A stretch of DNA of 64,000 nt from Planoprotostelium fungivorum (taxonomy: Eukaryota; Evosea; Variosea; Cavosteliida; Cavosteliaceae), in contig MDYQ01000074.1 of assembly GCA_003024175.1 (NCBI GenBank), positions 1 to 64,000 of the forward strand, read 5' to 3'. The notes under the pieces were generated by a model. The model did not search any database. It was given only the letters and a program-made list of their open reading frames with translations, and was not told the DNA's origin. The stretch's first letter is position 1. The number at the start of each line of letters is the position of its first letter. The position numbers and the translations under genes were made by a program. Of the stretch, positions 44,912-59,115 are shown piece after piece.

Positions 44912-45070
44912 ATAAACAGTGGAACCAATAGTCTGATCATATCATGGGAGAGATTGATTGTATCTGGTTCGTCATTCTATATAGGTTTATTTATTTTATT
45001 GTTTTCTTGTTATTTATTGAGCCGCGGGTTATTGGTAACCGCACAGCTGACAATCGGGTCGAGGGGTGTC

Positions 45071-47576
45071 ATGATCTTCCTCCTCTTATGTCTCTCTCTT
45101 GTCTCTGTTGTATCATCTGATGTGAGCTCTCCTCTCTGTTGATTGGGTGATTGATATCAACAGGTCTCCATCAATGCAAATTGGACAGTGACTGACAGCC
45201 AGTTGAACTGCTTCACATCTCAGTTGAAGACCACATCATTCGATCAGGTGAGCTGATGATCTCCGACATCCGATGATGATACTGTAAGATTCTTTTTCAT
45301 TGGGGAGACACGGAGAGAGCGATGACGTGGATCCGACAAGGATTCATCTCTAACGAAGAGATGCAGGGGTGAATCACATCATGTATATTGTCCGCTGATG
45401 TGGTATCATCAGAAACATCCTAAGAGACGAAGGAATGCTAGCAGGTGATGATTCTTAAGACTCTCTATTCTAATTTCAACACCAGGTGGAGGATTGTACT
45501 TGTCATCCTCTCCCATCGATTCCATCTTGTTCGGACAGTTCTCTACCTCTCATCCCATTCCCGCGGGTACACTCGTCTATAACGCATCGGCCCTTGCATG
45601 CTTCGGGCGCAACAAGATCACACTGAGAGAAAAGGCTCAATTGGGAGCAGTTGTTCCCTTCATCGACTTTTACAAAGGCACGTGGAGTGTAGTCCACACG
45701 TATCTCCTCACTCAACAGGTGATGCGTTCGATCGACATCGAAAGCAATGTCGTATGATGATGGCGATCTGATGTTCTAACAGGTGTATCCTTCGGCCGTG
45801 TTCGGTCAAACTACGTTGAATATCGTGGGAGAATTTGATCTGAGAGCTGGATTGTGGAACATCACGGGGAGCATGATGAACTCTGGAGTGGCCAACATGC
45901 TGGCGGCGAGTGAATTCATCCCGAGGATGTATTCTTCGATCTGTTACAGAGATGGGTGAGACCATACGTCTATCTCTTCTCAGACATCCATCCATCGTGA
46001 CATCACATCATCTCGTGATGGTTCATCACAGTTCATATCGATGCAATATATCTTGACAACACCACATCATGATCCATCTCACCGTGTATTCATTTTTTTA
46101 GAGTCGAAGTTCAACGCATCATCACCACGATGAACACGACCACTCCGTGGAAATATTTCGACGACGTTCAAGACTACGAAGCCTTTCACTCTGCACTCAT
46201 GAGCATCTACAACATGTCCGAGAGCAACCGCAACACCACAGTTCCGGGAGGTAAATGTTGTATCATATTCCATCTACAACGTTGTAGATTGGGACCCCAC
46301 GTGGGGAGCGGAAGGGCTGAGTCAGACCGATTACGTCGAACTGCAGATGTCTGTCGTGAGTCGAAAAGTCGATGACTTGTGATGACGTCATCACAGATGA
46401 TACCACAGATATTTTCCATCGTAACTGGTACAAATGGTACGGACGCTATGTACAGAGACGGCTCGTACAGGGTGAGGTGGAGTTTTTGATGAAATTTCTG
46501 AAGATAGCAGAGCGTCGTTCAGGTCAGTCGATCGCAATTGTCAAATATGATGAACAACAGTTACCTATCCATCTCCATATCCGATACAGGTGATCACCAT
46601 GATGTGATCATCACACATCATCGTATCATACATGTTGTATATTGACGATATTACAGCATCAAATGGTGATGTGACTGTTTCTGTGAGCTACCCTGACATC
46701 ACTGCCCTGTCCAAATTGAACGACAGAGGAGTCGTACCATCACAGTTGTACCAATCACTGAAAGCCTATAGTAGCGTAGACATCAGGTCATTCATCACCT
46801 TCACTCTCATCCGATCGATCGCATCATCATCATCATCATCTATATCCTACCAATCACATCATCTGACACATCTGCAGACGAAACGCTACTCTTCGAAGTG
46901 ACCTGAACCGAAAGTTGATGAGAGGACTGATGAGAGACGTGCTGAACAAGATGTACGATCAATCGCTGTCCCAGACGTCAGCTCAGTTCATTTGGTACCT
47001 CATGTCCATCCGTCCGTTCAACCAGAGATCAGACCTCGTCACAAAGTAAGAAACATCGTTTGAATCTTATGGAAAGATGATTTTATTCGATTTTAATCTT
47101 TCCAGGAGCTATTATCGTCTCGTCGAATGGTCTGCCAGAAGGGAGGGAGACCAAGAGGGCTTTGTCTACAACAGTCTGATGGACTACATATCGGACATGA
47201 CTCTACTATCTTCTCCCACGCAGAACGACGCCATCATGATGGGGTGAGACGATCATCACACGATGAACGATACACGATCGGTGATGGAATGACATCGCAT
47301 CAGATCTGGATCGGACATCATCGATCTTCTATCCATGATGTTGTCAGAGTCATTAGAGGCGACGTATCAGTTGAAAGACATGGACTTCTCTGATTTAGTC
47401 GGCTGGAAGAAGTTGATGAAGAGATCAGTTGGAGACATGTGAGATGATGATGTGAAAGTGAGAGACTCAACGTATATAGAAATGGACAACTGAACGCTAC
47501 CGCTTGGGAATGTGCCAAGAGGAGGAATTGGCTCTGTTTTTTCGATCAGTTGAACCCAAATTGGAGAAAGAAGTAA
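45071..47576 (+). CDS. Secreted N-glycosylated protein, possible ADP-ribosyltransferase-like N-terminus
   Basis: Signal peptide MIFLLLCLSLVSVVSS. Exons give NANWTVTDSQLNCFTSQLKT, RAMTWIRQGFISNEEMQG and GGLYLSSSPIDSILFGQFST, then VVPFIDFYKGTWSVVHTYLL. The order R-G-F, GG.YLSSSP and a late hydrophobic strand faintly recalls secreted ADP-ribosyltransferase folds; this is weak. The middle (VFGQTTLNIVGEFDLRAGLW, IPRMYSSICYRDG) and C-terminal parts (FHRNWYKWYGRYVQRRLVQG, SARREGDQEGFVYNSLMDYI) are unrecognised. Several Asn-X-Ser/Thr sites. It ends CFFDQLNPNWRKK with TAA 47574-47576. About 15 exons. Confidence 0.65.
46273..46288 (+). repeat. Intron palindrome TCTACAACGTTGTAGA (exact), forms the acceptor
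   Basis: Exact copy ending an intron whose acceptor is TTGTAG at 46287. The joined codon (G plus AT, then TGG GAC CCC ACG) gives VPGDWDPTWGAEG without a stop. Confidence 0.9.
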
Positions 47577-47730
47577 AGAGATCGTGATGACGCGAGGGAG
47601 ATAATGTCTCTATGACTGCTTCTCAAACACATCACATGATCTCGTGATGAGTTGTGTTCGACAATAATTTATTCGTGGTGCAAAACTTGAACGACTGCGA
47701 GGTCGTCGGTCCATCCAAAGAAGAAGTCTC

Positions 47731-48458
47731 TCAATCCGAATTCTGCTGTCTCTCTTCATCCTCTAAACACTCAAGATCCATCTTCATACCAATATCATCG
47801 GTACAAAATGAGACATCCGTAGGAGTTTGTGTTGGTGGTGTCCAACTTTGGTACAGAGGAGAGTTCATCAGCTGCAGAAAACCAGGAGGATCGTGAGAAT
47901 CATCTACTGGAAGACAATGAGTCACGTTATCATTGTGGCTATTGTGGACACTCACCGTAATCGGGGAAGAGAGCTTGCATCTCTTCATCGCTCAGTGGGA
48001 AGGATAATGATGTCGCTGATTGGGGTGTCGCGGGAAACACGACATGTGTGTAATCGCTGACACTCGTAACGATCTATAGTAATCAATCCACAGTCGCTTC
48101 CAGCATCTTCACCTCTTGTCTCACAGTTTCTTGATGTTTCATCCGGGGCGACATTGTGTTCGCATCTTCTTTCTTCTGTCTTTTAGAAGACGATCTAGAG
48201 TGGAACGGGCACACTCCCAACCTCTGGCACGGCTTTCCATATTTGTTGAATTTACCACACACTTCGAATCCCTTCTCTGAGTTCGTCCACTGTTCACGTC
48301 CATCAGCGACCATCGTCGAAACATTCCAGACACACCCTCTTCTTTGCCAATCGGATGTCCTCTTCCGTCTCTAACTTGTACTGCTTCTCGCCTCCCTTTT
48401 TGTCTTCGATCGATGGTGTCTCCTCTACTTTTCCGTTCTTCCCATCCTGAGACGTCAT
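47731..48458 (-). CDS. Protein with a compact Cys/His motif (CG-N-G-PCQR-CPFH)
   Basis: Starts MTSQDGKNGKVEETPSIEDK, then an acidic/basic stretch. After an intron comes WTNSEKGFEVCGKFNKYGKP then CQRLGVCPFHSRSSSKRQ: three Cys and one His spaced like a small zinc-binding knuckle, followed by a basic NLS-like run. The frame then meets TGA (MLEATVD). Skipping 18 nt (48074-48091) would join it to IVTSVSDYTHVVFPATPQSA and SDEEMQALFPDY, then DSHDPPGFLQLMNSPLYQSW to a stop at 47731-47733. If not spliced, the product ends at VD. Function unknown; a nucleic-acid role is plausible from the basic zinc-knuckle look. Confidence 0.55.
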
Positions 48459-48533
48459 GCTGGGGTGAGACAGTTCTATAATCTGATCGTGAGAATCAAA
48501 GCATCTCCCTCTCTGTCCAGGGAAGTGTACCTG

Positions 48534-48937
48534 CTAGAACCCACGTGAAGAAGGCTGTGATACGCTATCGTCTTCCCAGGTCGTCCCTGGGACATCGTTG
48601 GATTGAAAGAATCTGTCAGAAGCGATGATCATCTGAAGAGGCCCAGGTAGTGGTAAGGAGGACAGTGACAGAGAGGAGGGTGAAGGATCAGCCTCTAAAG
48701 TCAGGGTATTTGGACGATGATTGGGAAAGGTGAGGGAAAGGGATTATTGTGAGTAACGAGCCGCATCTTCTCCTTCACGGGTGTCAGAGTTGGCCCAGCG
48801 ATTTGATTCAAGAGAATAGAAAGAGGACAAGAGATGCCAGATATGCATGCGTCATCGATATTGGTATCGATGGTGGTGTCTATAGATTCGGAGGTTTGGG
48901 TGGAATGTGTATGGATAGAGTCGAATAGGAATTGCAC
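48534..48937 (-). CDS. Possible Ser/Pro-rich small gene
   Basis: A minus-strand frame reads FLFDSIHTHSTQTSESIDTT, then ISCPLSILLNQIAGPTLTPV. A second frame from about 48691 reads ADPSPSSLSLSSLPLPGPLQ, then FFQSNDVPGTTWEDDSVSQP to TAG at 48534. A short intron near 48690-48715 would be needed, and no clear start codon is seen. It may be the 5' part of the neighbouring Cys/His gene or a separate gene. Weak. Confidence 0.25.
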
Positions 48938-49014
48938 GCAGAATGCATCAAAGACGATGAGACGATGATTGTCGATGATGAACTCTTTCGAAACAAATGA
49001 ATTTATTCATCCCT

Positions 49015-51443
<2,429 letters not shown>

Positions 51444-52198
51444 GGTGGTGTGTCTGTAGATCTGATGATGGTCGTTACAGTTTGTTTCGACTACAATGCA
51501 TTTGTAAATTGACATATTTTACTTTTTCATCTTTTTATTCAGCTGTATATACACGGTTCGATACGTTAGAGGTCGTGATGAATCACAGTATAGCCCTCTT
51601 CTTCATTGGTGACGGTCGATTCGGATCCTGAGCCAGTAGTGCGAGACATTTCCACATGTCGAGCCCTTCCTTCCTCTCATCGGCCGTCACATCGTAGCGA
51701 GTCGCCCTCTTTAGCTCGCAGCCGGGCTTCGTCTTCTTCTGAAATCGTTTGGCGTGAATCGTGAAAATAGTAGTCGTCATCTTGTCTGTTTCTTGCTCTC
51801 GATAATATGATTTCTCTCTCTCGTTATCCTCAGGGATCGTAGACCAGATCACATCTAACACACTGTGAACCTAAGCTTCCAGGCAAGACGAAATCTGCGT
51901 GGATGAGCAGCAGTCTGGCTCGTCTATTGCCGTTAAGGTTGTCCTTACGAAGCGTACTTTGACCTCTTATGACAAGCTGTGGTCTCCAAATAAAGCCCAG
52001 GGAAGGGTTTTCGATTGGCTCATTCTACGAGCTGTCCATATCTAGGAGAAGTTTAGAGGGTGATCCACCGAGCCCACACGAAATCAAATGAGTGTTATAT
52101 CTTCACAAGATTTTCATCTCGACACCAGCCAATATTGACTTTGAAGATGACATCATGTTCAAACAGTATATTGCACGTATTGATGGAGTACAACTTCA
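51444..52198 (-). CDS. Unresolved small gene between PCCB and kinesin
   Basis: On the minus strand an open frame reads NEPIENPSLGFIWRPQLVIR, then RARLLLIHADF, and another reads VIWSTIPEDNEREKSYYREQ, then TTIFTIHAKRFQKKTKPGCE and RKEGLDMWKCLALLAQDPN to TGA near 51583. Both look protein-like, but the junction is unclear: donors GTAAGG and GTCTTG and acceptor GCTTAG are candidates. On the plus strand MSSSLARLLPLRLSLRS (51904 on) looks like a mitochondrial presequence, so a competing gene model exists. No family recognised. Exact limits unknown. Confidence 0.35.
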
Positions 52199-54914
52199 TC
52201 AATGGCCCAGCAGATCGCGGTTGTCTTCGATCAACTTCTCATCAAAGTTTTTTCCACGGGGGAGGATTTCGTTCAATTTGCACAACTGGAGTTACATCAG
52301 AGGTGATGATGATGATGAAGACATCTCACCGATGGCAGCGGCCTTGACTTTACGATGATCTCGGCTCTCTTCTGTCCGATGTTGTTGAGTCGAAGGAGTC
52401 TCTTCATATCTCCGTGATTCAGGATGTCTAACAGCTTCTTCGAGATCTCTTCTCTCATGGTCTGTGTTCGAGTCATCGAGAGATCGGATGATGTCATCTT
52501 CACATCGTCTAGAGCTTCCTCTTCTTCGTCATCTGAATCTGAATCGGACTCAGACTCTTCCCTCTGTTGGCTCCTGGGTGCCATTCTCAGCGGCTAAAGA
52601 CATTCAGCACCTCCATCATGTCACGTCTGCATCCCACCCGGCTGGTCGTCTCCTCAACTCGAGCGGCCTTCGTAGATTTCTCTTCACCCGCTTCGTTCAC
52701 CCTCTTCATTCCACTCTGTCTCCCGTCAGCGTCCCAAACGAACGTCCCAATAAAAGACAATAAAACGAAATAAAATCACCAGGAAGGATCCAGTGACTTC
52801 TCTTCTCGATTTGAGTGGAGTTGAATCAGCTGTGAAGAGTTGTCTCGAAGTCAACTTCTCTCTCGCTTCTTCTATCATCTTCTGTAATTTGGGCTCGTAG
52901 CATTCGAAGCCTTCCGGTAGGTCGTCCAGCGCTGAGATGTTCAGCGTCTACAACGTTGTAGATGCACACCTCTCTGCAGGATCTGGATCTGCTTCGAAAA
53001 ATCTCCGTCTGAGGCGGCGGCTTTCGATTTGGCGAGGAGCTCTTTGAACTGCACATCATCATCAGCATGATGGACGATGATGAAACGACGGTCGTCTTTA
53101 GAGATGAGCTCACCCTGTCAATCTTCTCTTGATCCGCAGATTTCGCTGGCATGGGTGTCTGTGCTACACTCGCGTGACTCCTCTCCTTGTCTTTAAGAGG
53201 TTCGATCTTGTCCACGTGCCTCTCCGTAGGCGAAGTCTCGCTCGAGCTACCCGCGACGGCAGACCTTCTTACGTCAACGAAATTTCGCGTGGAATCGAAT
53301 GAAATCTCACTTGGTTTGCTCCTGTACAGCCTCCTTCACCCACTGTAAAAGTGAGACATCGAACGAGGAGATGAAGACATTCACCTGCTTGACGGCACTC
53401 TTCAGATCGTTCAAATTCAAATTTTTTGGAAAATCATTCCTCTCTTGCAGTGGCTTCCTCGCCTGAGTCGCTGCCACCTTCTTCACCTGCTGCACGACAT
53501 CTACAACGGGGGCATTCTCATCCACTGTCAACGTCAACCTCTACGCGATCCGCGTCGAATCACCCATGTTCACCGTCGGTTTGTTCACCACGAGTTTGGA
53601 CTTGGAGGCGAAGTTTAACGTGTTCATTGAGTCGAGGTAGAATTGTTGACCGGGGGCGATATTGGCGATCATGACTGAGCAGCTGTTGCCACCGAGGGAG
53701 TCTTGCAGCATTCTCGTGAGTTTACTGTCACGGTAAGGAACGCGATTGCCCGGCTTATTGAGAGCGGTGACGACCTGGAAGGGATGAGAGAGAATAAAAG
53801 GAAATAAAAGAGAACGAGAGATGAGATGATGAAAGGAGATGACAAAGAAGGTGAAGGAAATAAAGATAGAGGAGATGGAGTACCTTGTTCAATACGAAGA
53901 GGGATTGGTTGATGTTCGTGCTCTCCTTCATTCGAAGGCCACTATTATCGGTTCTTCTGTTGTCTTCTGAGCCGGCGAGATCGATGAGGTAAAGCTTGCC
54001 CGTCAGAGTCTTCGTCTTCACCTTGCGTTCCACCTGGCATCATCGCGTGAGTGACTAATGACTTGAGATCTCATTTCGATCGCCCACCTTGATCATCAGG
54101 ATGGCGTGACTTCGACTCGAGTGGGCGTTTAGCTTCGTGGCGCCAACAGTTCGGTTCTTGCATCCTGTGGTGTAGATGTTGTTGAACTCCTCGATCTTTC
54201 GGATGCGCAGCTGCATGTGTTCAGGATGATGGATTCAATGTTGAATGTGTCGATATTCATTACCTCTTCTAGACCCGGGATGATGATGTTCTTCTTGTTG
54301 TCCTCTCGGACGGGTAATTCGGCGTGCTCTTCTTTGGGTGTTAAGAGATCGTACACCTTTTCGTTATAGATTTCCATGTAAGAGACGGAAACAGTGGCGT
54401 CTTGAAAGTCTCTTCCAGAGTCGATCACGTGGGCTACGGATCTTGGAATGATGCCTGAGAGAGGCTATATCAGATGATTTGTCCTTCTACGATATGTGAG
54501 GTCGATCTCACCCGGCTCTTCTTCCGAACCCTGCATGGTGTGCGTCTTTCCTGATCCGGTGACTCCATATGTGAACACGGTCACATTGATTCCCTCATAG
54601 AGTTTTGGAATGAGATCTTTGACCTGAGAAAGATGTTAGACCGATAGATGTTCGAATCGAGTCACCTCTCGAGAAAAGAGGTCAGATTGAGTGGACTCGG
54701 GTCCATAAGAGGCATCCATTCTGAGACGAAAATGAGAAACGCAAGATGTGGTTCAGACACACCTGTATCTCAACGCTTCGGCATTCTTGATCTTATGATT
54801 GACCAACTGAATGGCATTATGCCCCTCCGTAGCCACACAAGCGCGACCTCCATCTCCGACCTCCTTCTTCATGAAAGGACGAATGCGAACCACTACACGC
54901 ACTGAAGAGTCCAT
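52199..54914 (-). CDS. Kinesin-10 (KIF22/Kid-type chromokinesin)
   Basis: [20 protein letters not shown] opens an N-terminal motor. The P-loop is [16 protein letters not shown], followed by [18 protein letters not shown]. Switch I is [10 protein letters not shown] and switch [25 protein letters not shown] and [10 protein letters not shown] complete the motor. After a charged helical stalk ([17 protein letters not shown]) and an acidic Ser/Asp stretch, the C-terminus has a helix-hairpin-helix, [20 protein letters not shown], the DNA-binding element of Kid, then [11 protein letters not shown] and TGA at 52199-52201. This combination defines kinesin-10. It pushes chromosome arms toward the spindle equator. 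Divergent from the gene at 55038. Confidence 0.93.
52947..52962 (-). repeat. Intron palindrome TCTACAACGTTGTAGA (exact)
   Basis: Exact copy in the kinesin-10 gene, 7 nt after the donor GTGTGCA of an intron of about 37 nt that ends AACATCTCAG, joining QIQILQR to [14 protein letters not shown]. Confidence 0.88.
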
Positions 54915-55037
54915 CTCTTTGTCTATGCTCACCTTGATCTGTTGCCGCTGTCACTTGAATTTTTGAAAACGAATTTTGGCGCCAAATTGGTTTCCCGCTC
55001 GCCTCGAAGTTGAAAGCCTGCCCCACCAGAGCTGATC
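54915..55037. promoter_or_regulatory. Divergent promoter with E2F-like sites
   Basis: The 123 bp between the kinesin-10 start and the plus-strand coiled-coil start contain TTTTGGCGCCAAA at 54974-54986, a near-palindrome matching the E2F/DP consensus (TTTSSCGC), and TTTCCCGC at 54991-54998. Kinesin-10 is a mitotic gene, so E2F-type cell-cycle control is plausible. The match is seen directly; the function is inferred. No TATA box seen. Confidence 0.55.
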
Positions 55038-56697
55038 ATGATTGCGGACACAGCAAATTCGTATTCGAAGAATTACCAGAGGGCCGTCAGCGCAGAGAAG
55101 GCTGGCATCAAGAGTGCCAGGCCAGTCGGACAGATGATGGATCGCGATCGCACCATACGTTTATTGGAGGTTAATATCATGGATTTACAGAAGAGGAATG
55201 AGGAAAGAGATAAAGAGACGAATACTAGAGAAAAGCAGGTGTCAATCACATCTCGACTTGCGTGATGATGTTGACACACAGCTCAGATCGCACAACAATT
55301 TGAGAGATACGAACAAAGGCTAGAAGAGATGGCTAATCTGCATCGATTGTCACAAGATGTGTTCGATCGTCATTTTGAGGATCAAGCGGGTGTGCTCGAA
55401 GAGCTGCAGCAGCGTCTGTCTTCTTTGGACAGCTCTTTGGCCCAGTTTCACAAGTCGCAACAAGTTCTACAAAAAGATGCAGCGGGTTGGGTGAGATGAT
55501 GACGATGATCGCTCCAAAATGCTCAATATGCCAATAGAATGCAAGGATGCATGCAGTAGAGAGAGAACTGGAAACTCTATCATCGTCCACGTCTTCACTG
55601 AACAAAGAGAACTCTCGGTTGCAAGAGAAAGTTGGGAGGAATACAGAGACATTAGCCAAGTTCACAGAACACACACGCGAGAAGGTATTGATCACCCCGG
55701 ACATGCCTCGATGACTCACACTCCTCACGCAGATGTCGCATTTGGAGGAGACCATGATGAAGCGTTTCACTGCCGTAGATAAGACCAATGCAGAGAGAGA
55801 TCGAAACGTGATCACATCACCTCTCCTTCTCATGCCTAACATTCCATCATCAGATCACAGAGAACCGTCGTCAATTATCTCACATCTGTGAAGTAGAAGA
55901 AGGCTCCATATTAGAGAAAAAATTCTCCATGCTGCAAGCGCAGATCGATAACATCAGGGATGACAGAGAGCAAGAGGATGACTTTAGAAGGGTGATGGAT
56001 GAAGATGAATTGGATGGATCATTAAAGAGATCAGAATCTGAGGCAAGAGCTGATGAAGGGAGTACATCATGCGGAAGATCACACGCGGCATTTGAACCAA
56101 GAAATACTTGCCTTCAAGGAGAGAGAGGTGAAATGAGGACATCGATCAGGATCACCATGTTCATTGTCACCACAGAGGAAGATTTACGAGAAGTTGGAAG
56201 AAATGGCCAAGGTAACAGAAAACCAGATCTTGGCCGTGCAGCATCGATTGGATGAAGGCAACAACTCCCACATCATCAAGGCTTTAGAACGAAGGTGTTC
56301 AACACAAAACCGTCATGGACAGACATATCATCGTCGTCGTCATCACAGTGGCTTTCATCATCGTCACCGTCTCACCGTCCTTACAGGTTGACTTCTCGTA
56401 TTGAGCAGAATTACGAGTCACTGAGGCAGATGGCGCAAGATAAGGTGCATTTCTTCTCTGTAACGAGTCTGACGTTCCTCCCAGGGTGATCGATCGCTCG
56501 CACAGAAGGTAGATTTACTGATGAACACATCCAATCAACAGTGGATCAGGTGATCGATCGCGTTATGATCGATGATGCACATCTCTAATGTGGCGATGTG
56601 CAGGTCACAGAACGACTTGGAAACGATTCGGAAGACAATCAACAAAGTAGTCACCGAATTTTCGAAACAGATCCAGTCCCTGTCTAATGTGATATAA
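55038..56697 (+). CDS. Coiled-coil protein, unidentified
   Basis: MIADTANSYSKNYQRAVSAE, then IRLLEVNIMDLQKRNEERDK and further exons IAQQFERYEQRLEEMANLHR, FHKSQQVLQKDAAGW, HAVERELETLSSSTSSLNKE, FSMLQAQIDNIRDDREQED, KIYEKLEEMAKVTENQILAV, IEQNYESLRQMAQDK and NDLETIRKTINKVVTEFSKQ, ending SNVI with TAA 56695-56697. It is helical throughout with heptad spacing. No motor, kinase or membrane segment. It shares a 123-bp promoter with a mitotic kinesin, so a spindle, centrosome or cytoskeletal role is a reasonable guess but unproven. About eight introns, some rich in GATGAT. Confidence 0.65.
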
Positions 56698-56805
56698 AAC
56701 CTCCGGGTGATGATGTTGCCAACGCCGATCATTACGCGATAGACAAGAGAGAACACTTTTGACTAAGAATACAATTCATTGGGAAGGACTGAACTGTCGA
56801 GCTTT

Positions 56806-58161
56806 CTACTTGCTGAGGAGACGAACAGAGTTGATGAGCCAGTAAGATTCCTTGAAGGCAGAGGGGTTGTTAGACACGAAGCCCTTGCAGTCGTTGCCAC
56901 ATCCTTGTTGTCCGAAGACGGCTCCGGCCCAGTCACCACAGAAGGTGATCTGATGCGATGATCAGATGATACACGAGATGTTTGATGATGTGATCAAGAT
57001 CGGTGAGATGGTGATGATGTGGTGATGGTGACGATGTCTCACATCGAAGATGATGTTCTGAGGACCAAAGTGAGAAGCGGGACAGTTGCCACCGAGGGGC
57101 GTGTGGGAATCGGGCTTACCCCAGTTGCATCTACAACGCGTCAGATCTCCAAATCCACGCGAATTCTCTCTCACGGATTGGGGTGACCGCTGAGTAGATC
57201 AGAAGGGTACTTGTTCTTAGGGAAGAACCACACCTGCACTTCTATCAGATCCTCCCACCCTCTATCTCTTCACCTTGATGGAGTTGGTAGTCCTCTCCAT
57301 GGCATAGGCACCACCACCGTTTCGGTTGAAGCTGTCTCCGTAGGAGTTGGCCTTTGTGATCTGAACACCGCAACCAGCGTTGCCGGTGGCGGCGACGTCA
57401 CTGGTGGAGATGAGGATAAGAATAAAATGAAATAAAATCGGACGGGGTCTCACCAGTTATCACCGGTGGCACGTCCGGTCATGTTGCGACTGCCGACTTT
57501 GCAGCCAGAGTTGGTGTGCAAGGTGACTTGGTTGACGTTTCCCTTGTTGACTCCCTGTAACACGATGAGAAGTCTACACGGAGGATGGTGATCACCTCGA
57601 TGATGTCGATCTCTCCTCCACGAGGCCAGCTACCACCTAGATGAACTTGAGTCTTCTAATGGGTGTTGATGATTCATGTGGCGATGGAGAGGAATGCTAC
57701 ACACCGACAGTCCAGAAGGCGGGCCAAGATCCACAGACAGATCCGGGCATGTGGTCGAGATCGATGATGAGAAGACCCTCAGTGAACGATTGCTTCGACT
57801 GGAGACGAATGGCGGGACGTCCTTTTGGTGCCTTGTTGGTGTGATCGACTCCCATGTAAACCTGTCCGAATCAGCGTGTGGCGAGATCGATCATCCATAT
57901 GAACCTTATCTCCCTGGACGGAGATCAGGCCGGTCTTCTGAGCGGTGGCTCTGTCTTTGAACTGTACGTGTCCATGAGTGGGATCACCGGAGGTCCAGAA
58001 ATCGAACTGCGACAGCGTTAAGAGGATGTCGGTCGGATGATACGGAATCTCACTTGATCGTAAAAATTGTTACCAGACCATTTCTTCTCCTTACCCCAAG
58101 CACACTGGGCCCCAGAGGCTAAGACGATGCACAAGGCGAGAGCGAGGATGGTGGAGCGCAT
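56806..58161 (-). CDS. Secreted GH16 beta-glucanase
   Basis: Signal peptide [20 protein letters not shown], then [36 protein letters not shown] and [14 protein letters not shown], the typical GH16 start. The jelly-roll core has [33 protein letters not shown], and the catalytic [11 protein letters not shown] (E-x-D-x-x-E). [20 protein letters not shown] and [19 protein letters not shown] follow. The C-terminus is [17 protein letters not shown] and [11 protein letters not shown] with TAG 56806-56808. Related enzymes from fungi and amoebae cleave beta-1,3(4)-glucans, so it probably works on food or wall glucan outside the cell. About 310 residues, six or more introns. Confidence 0.92.
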
Positions 58162-58806
58162 GCTGCCTGAAAATGATTCCAATCTTGACCCTGCGCTCGA
58201 GAAAGAGGAGTAGAAGATTCTATTTACGTCAAAAACGTTTTTGACATTTGAGGTGGCGGCCGTTGTTTGAAGTAATTCGACAAGACAGCCTACTCGTGCG
58301 ATGACGGATCAACACCTCTCATCGTTACCCTTACACCTTTCAAGGGGGATGCTCGTCTGTATCCATCCACGGCCCTCCTTGCACTGTTCTCGAAAGTATA
58401 GATTTTCACTTCCTAAACAAACGCCCTGATTTGTCCTTCGCCGCCAATAGCTGGATTGAGAACGATGGACGACGAGAACCAATTCTAAGCAGGTGACATT
58501 CCATCCTGGCCGCGGTGGTGAAGGTCATGTTCGTCAGATTCTGAACAAATGAGGTCTGATGTCAACCCTCTACATACACGACCCGGTTTCGACGGTGCGA
58601 ATGACATTGATTCTCGGTCGCACTCGAACGTTTCTCCAGCCAAGTCTCAACACCATCGAAGATAGTCATTCATTTCCAATTTAATCTTACATCGATGGCT
58701 ATAGCCTGCACGCCTCCGTCACTCCTACAACTTCAGTTCACAGCAAGACCTTTTCCGGGTTTCTGTCTCCGAGGAGAGCATCATCGCATCATCAACTATT
58801 GATGAC
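58162..58806. other. Intergenic stretch
   Basis: No supported exon. It may include a small 3' exon of the minus-strand homeobox gene, whose donor GTAGGT lies at about 58813. A GTTTGACA-like or RNA structure was not found. Confidence 0.35.
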
Positions 58807-59115
58807 CTACCTCTGTCTTCTGTTCTGAAACCACACTTGAATGCGCCGGTCAGTGGTGTTCAGTTTATCCGCCAGTTCTGCCTTCCTGCGTACAGTGGGA
58901 TACGCGTTGGCTCGGTACTCTTCTAGCAAGAGTCTCTGCTCTTCTGTAGAGAAGGTTTTCCTGTCTACATCTTCTAAGTATGATGTTCGAGGAAGATAAA
59001 GAAGCTCACTGTAATTGGCATTCGTCAGTGTCGGGCGTGAGAAGATCATGTTACATGTTGATGCATCTCGGACGAAGACTTCGCTCTCTGAGCAGAGGAG
59101 GCGTGCGACCTCCAT
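58807..59115 (-). CDS. Homeobox protein, typical (non-TALE) homeodomain
   Basis: The frame reads MEVARLLCSESEVFVRDAST and LLYLPRTSYLEDVD, then a homeodomain: KTFSTEEQRLLLEEYRANAY, PTVRRKAELADKLNTTDRRI and QVWFQNRRQR. From the position-8 Phe to Trp48 there are 40 residues, so it lacks the three-residue TALE insertion. Residue 50 is Gln and 51 Asn, as in many typical homeodomains. A donor (AGGTAGGT) directly after RRQR suggests splicing to a downstream exon; if unspliced, TAG closes the frame. A second homeobox gene lies 2.1 kb away. Confidence 0.88.
   Translation of the reverse strand: MEVARLLCSESEVFVRDASTCNMIFSRPTLTNANYSELLYLPRTSYLEDVDRKTFSTEEQRLLLEEYRANAYPTVRRKAELADKLNTTDRRIQVWFQNRRQR

Noticed and set aside
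51855-51870. A 16-nt intron in the gene between PCCB and kinesin
   Set aside because: Other donor and acceptor pairs (GTAAGG or GTCTTG with GCTTAG) explain the same frames equally well.
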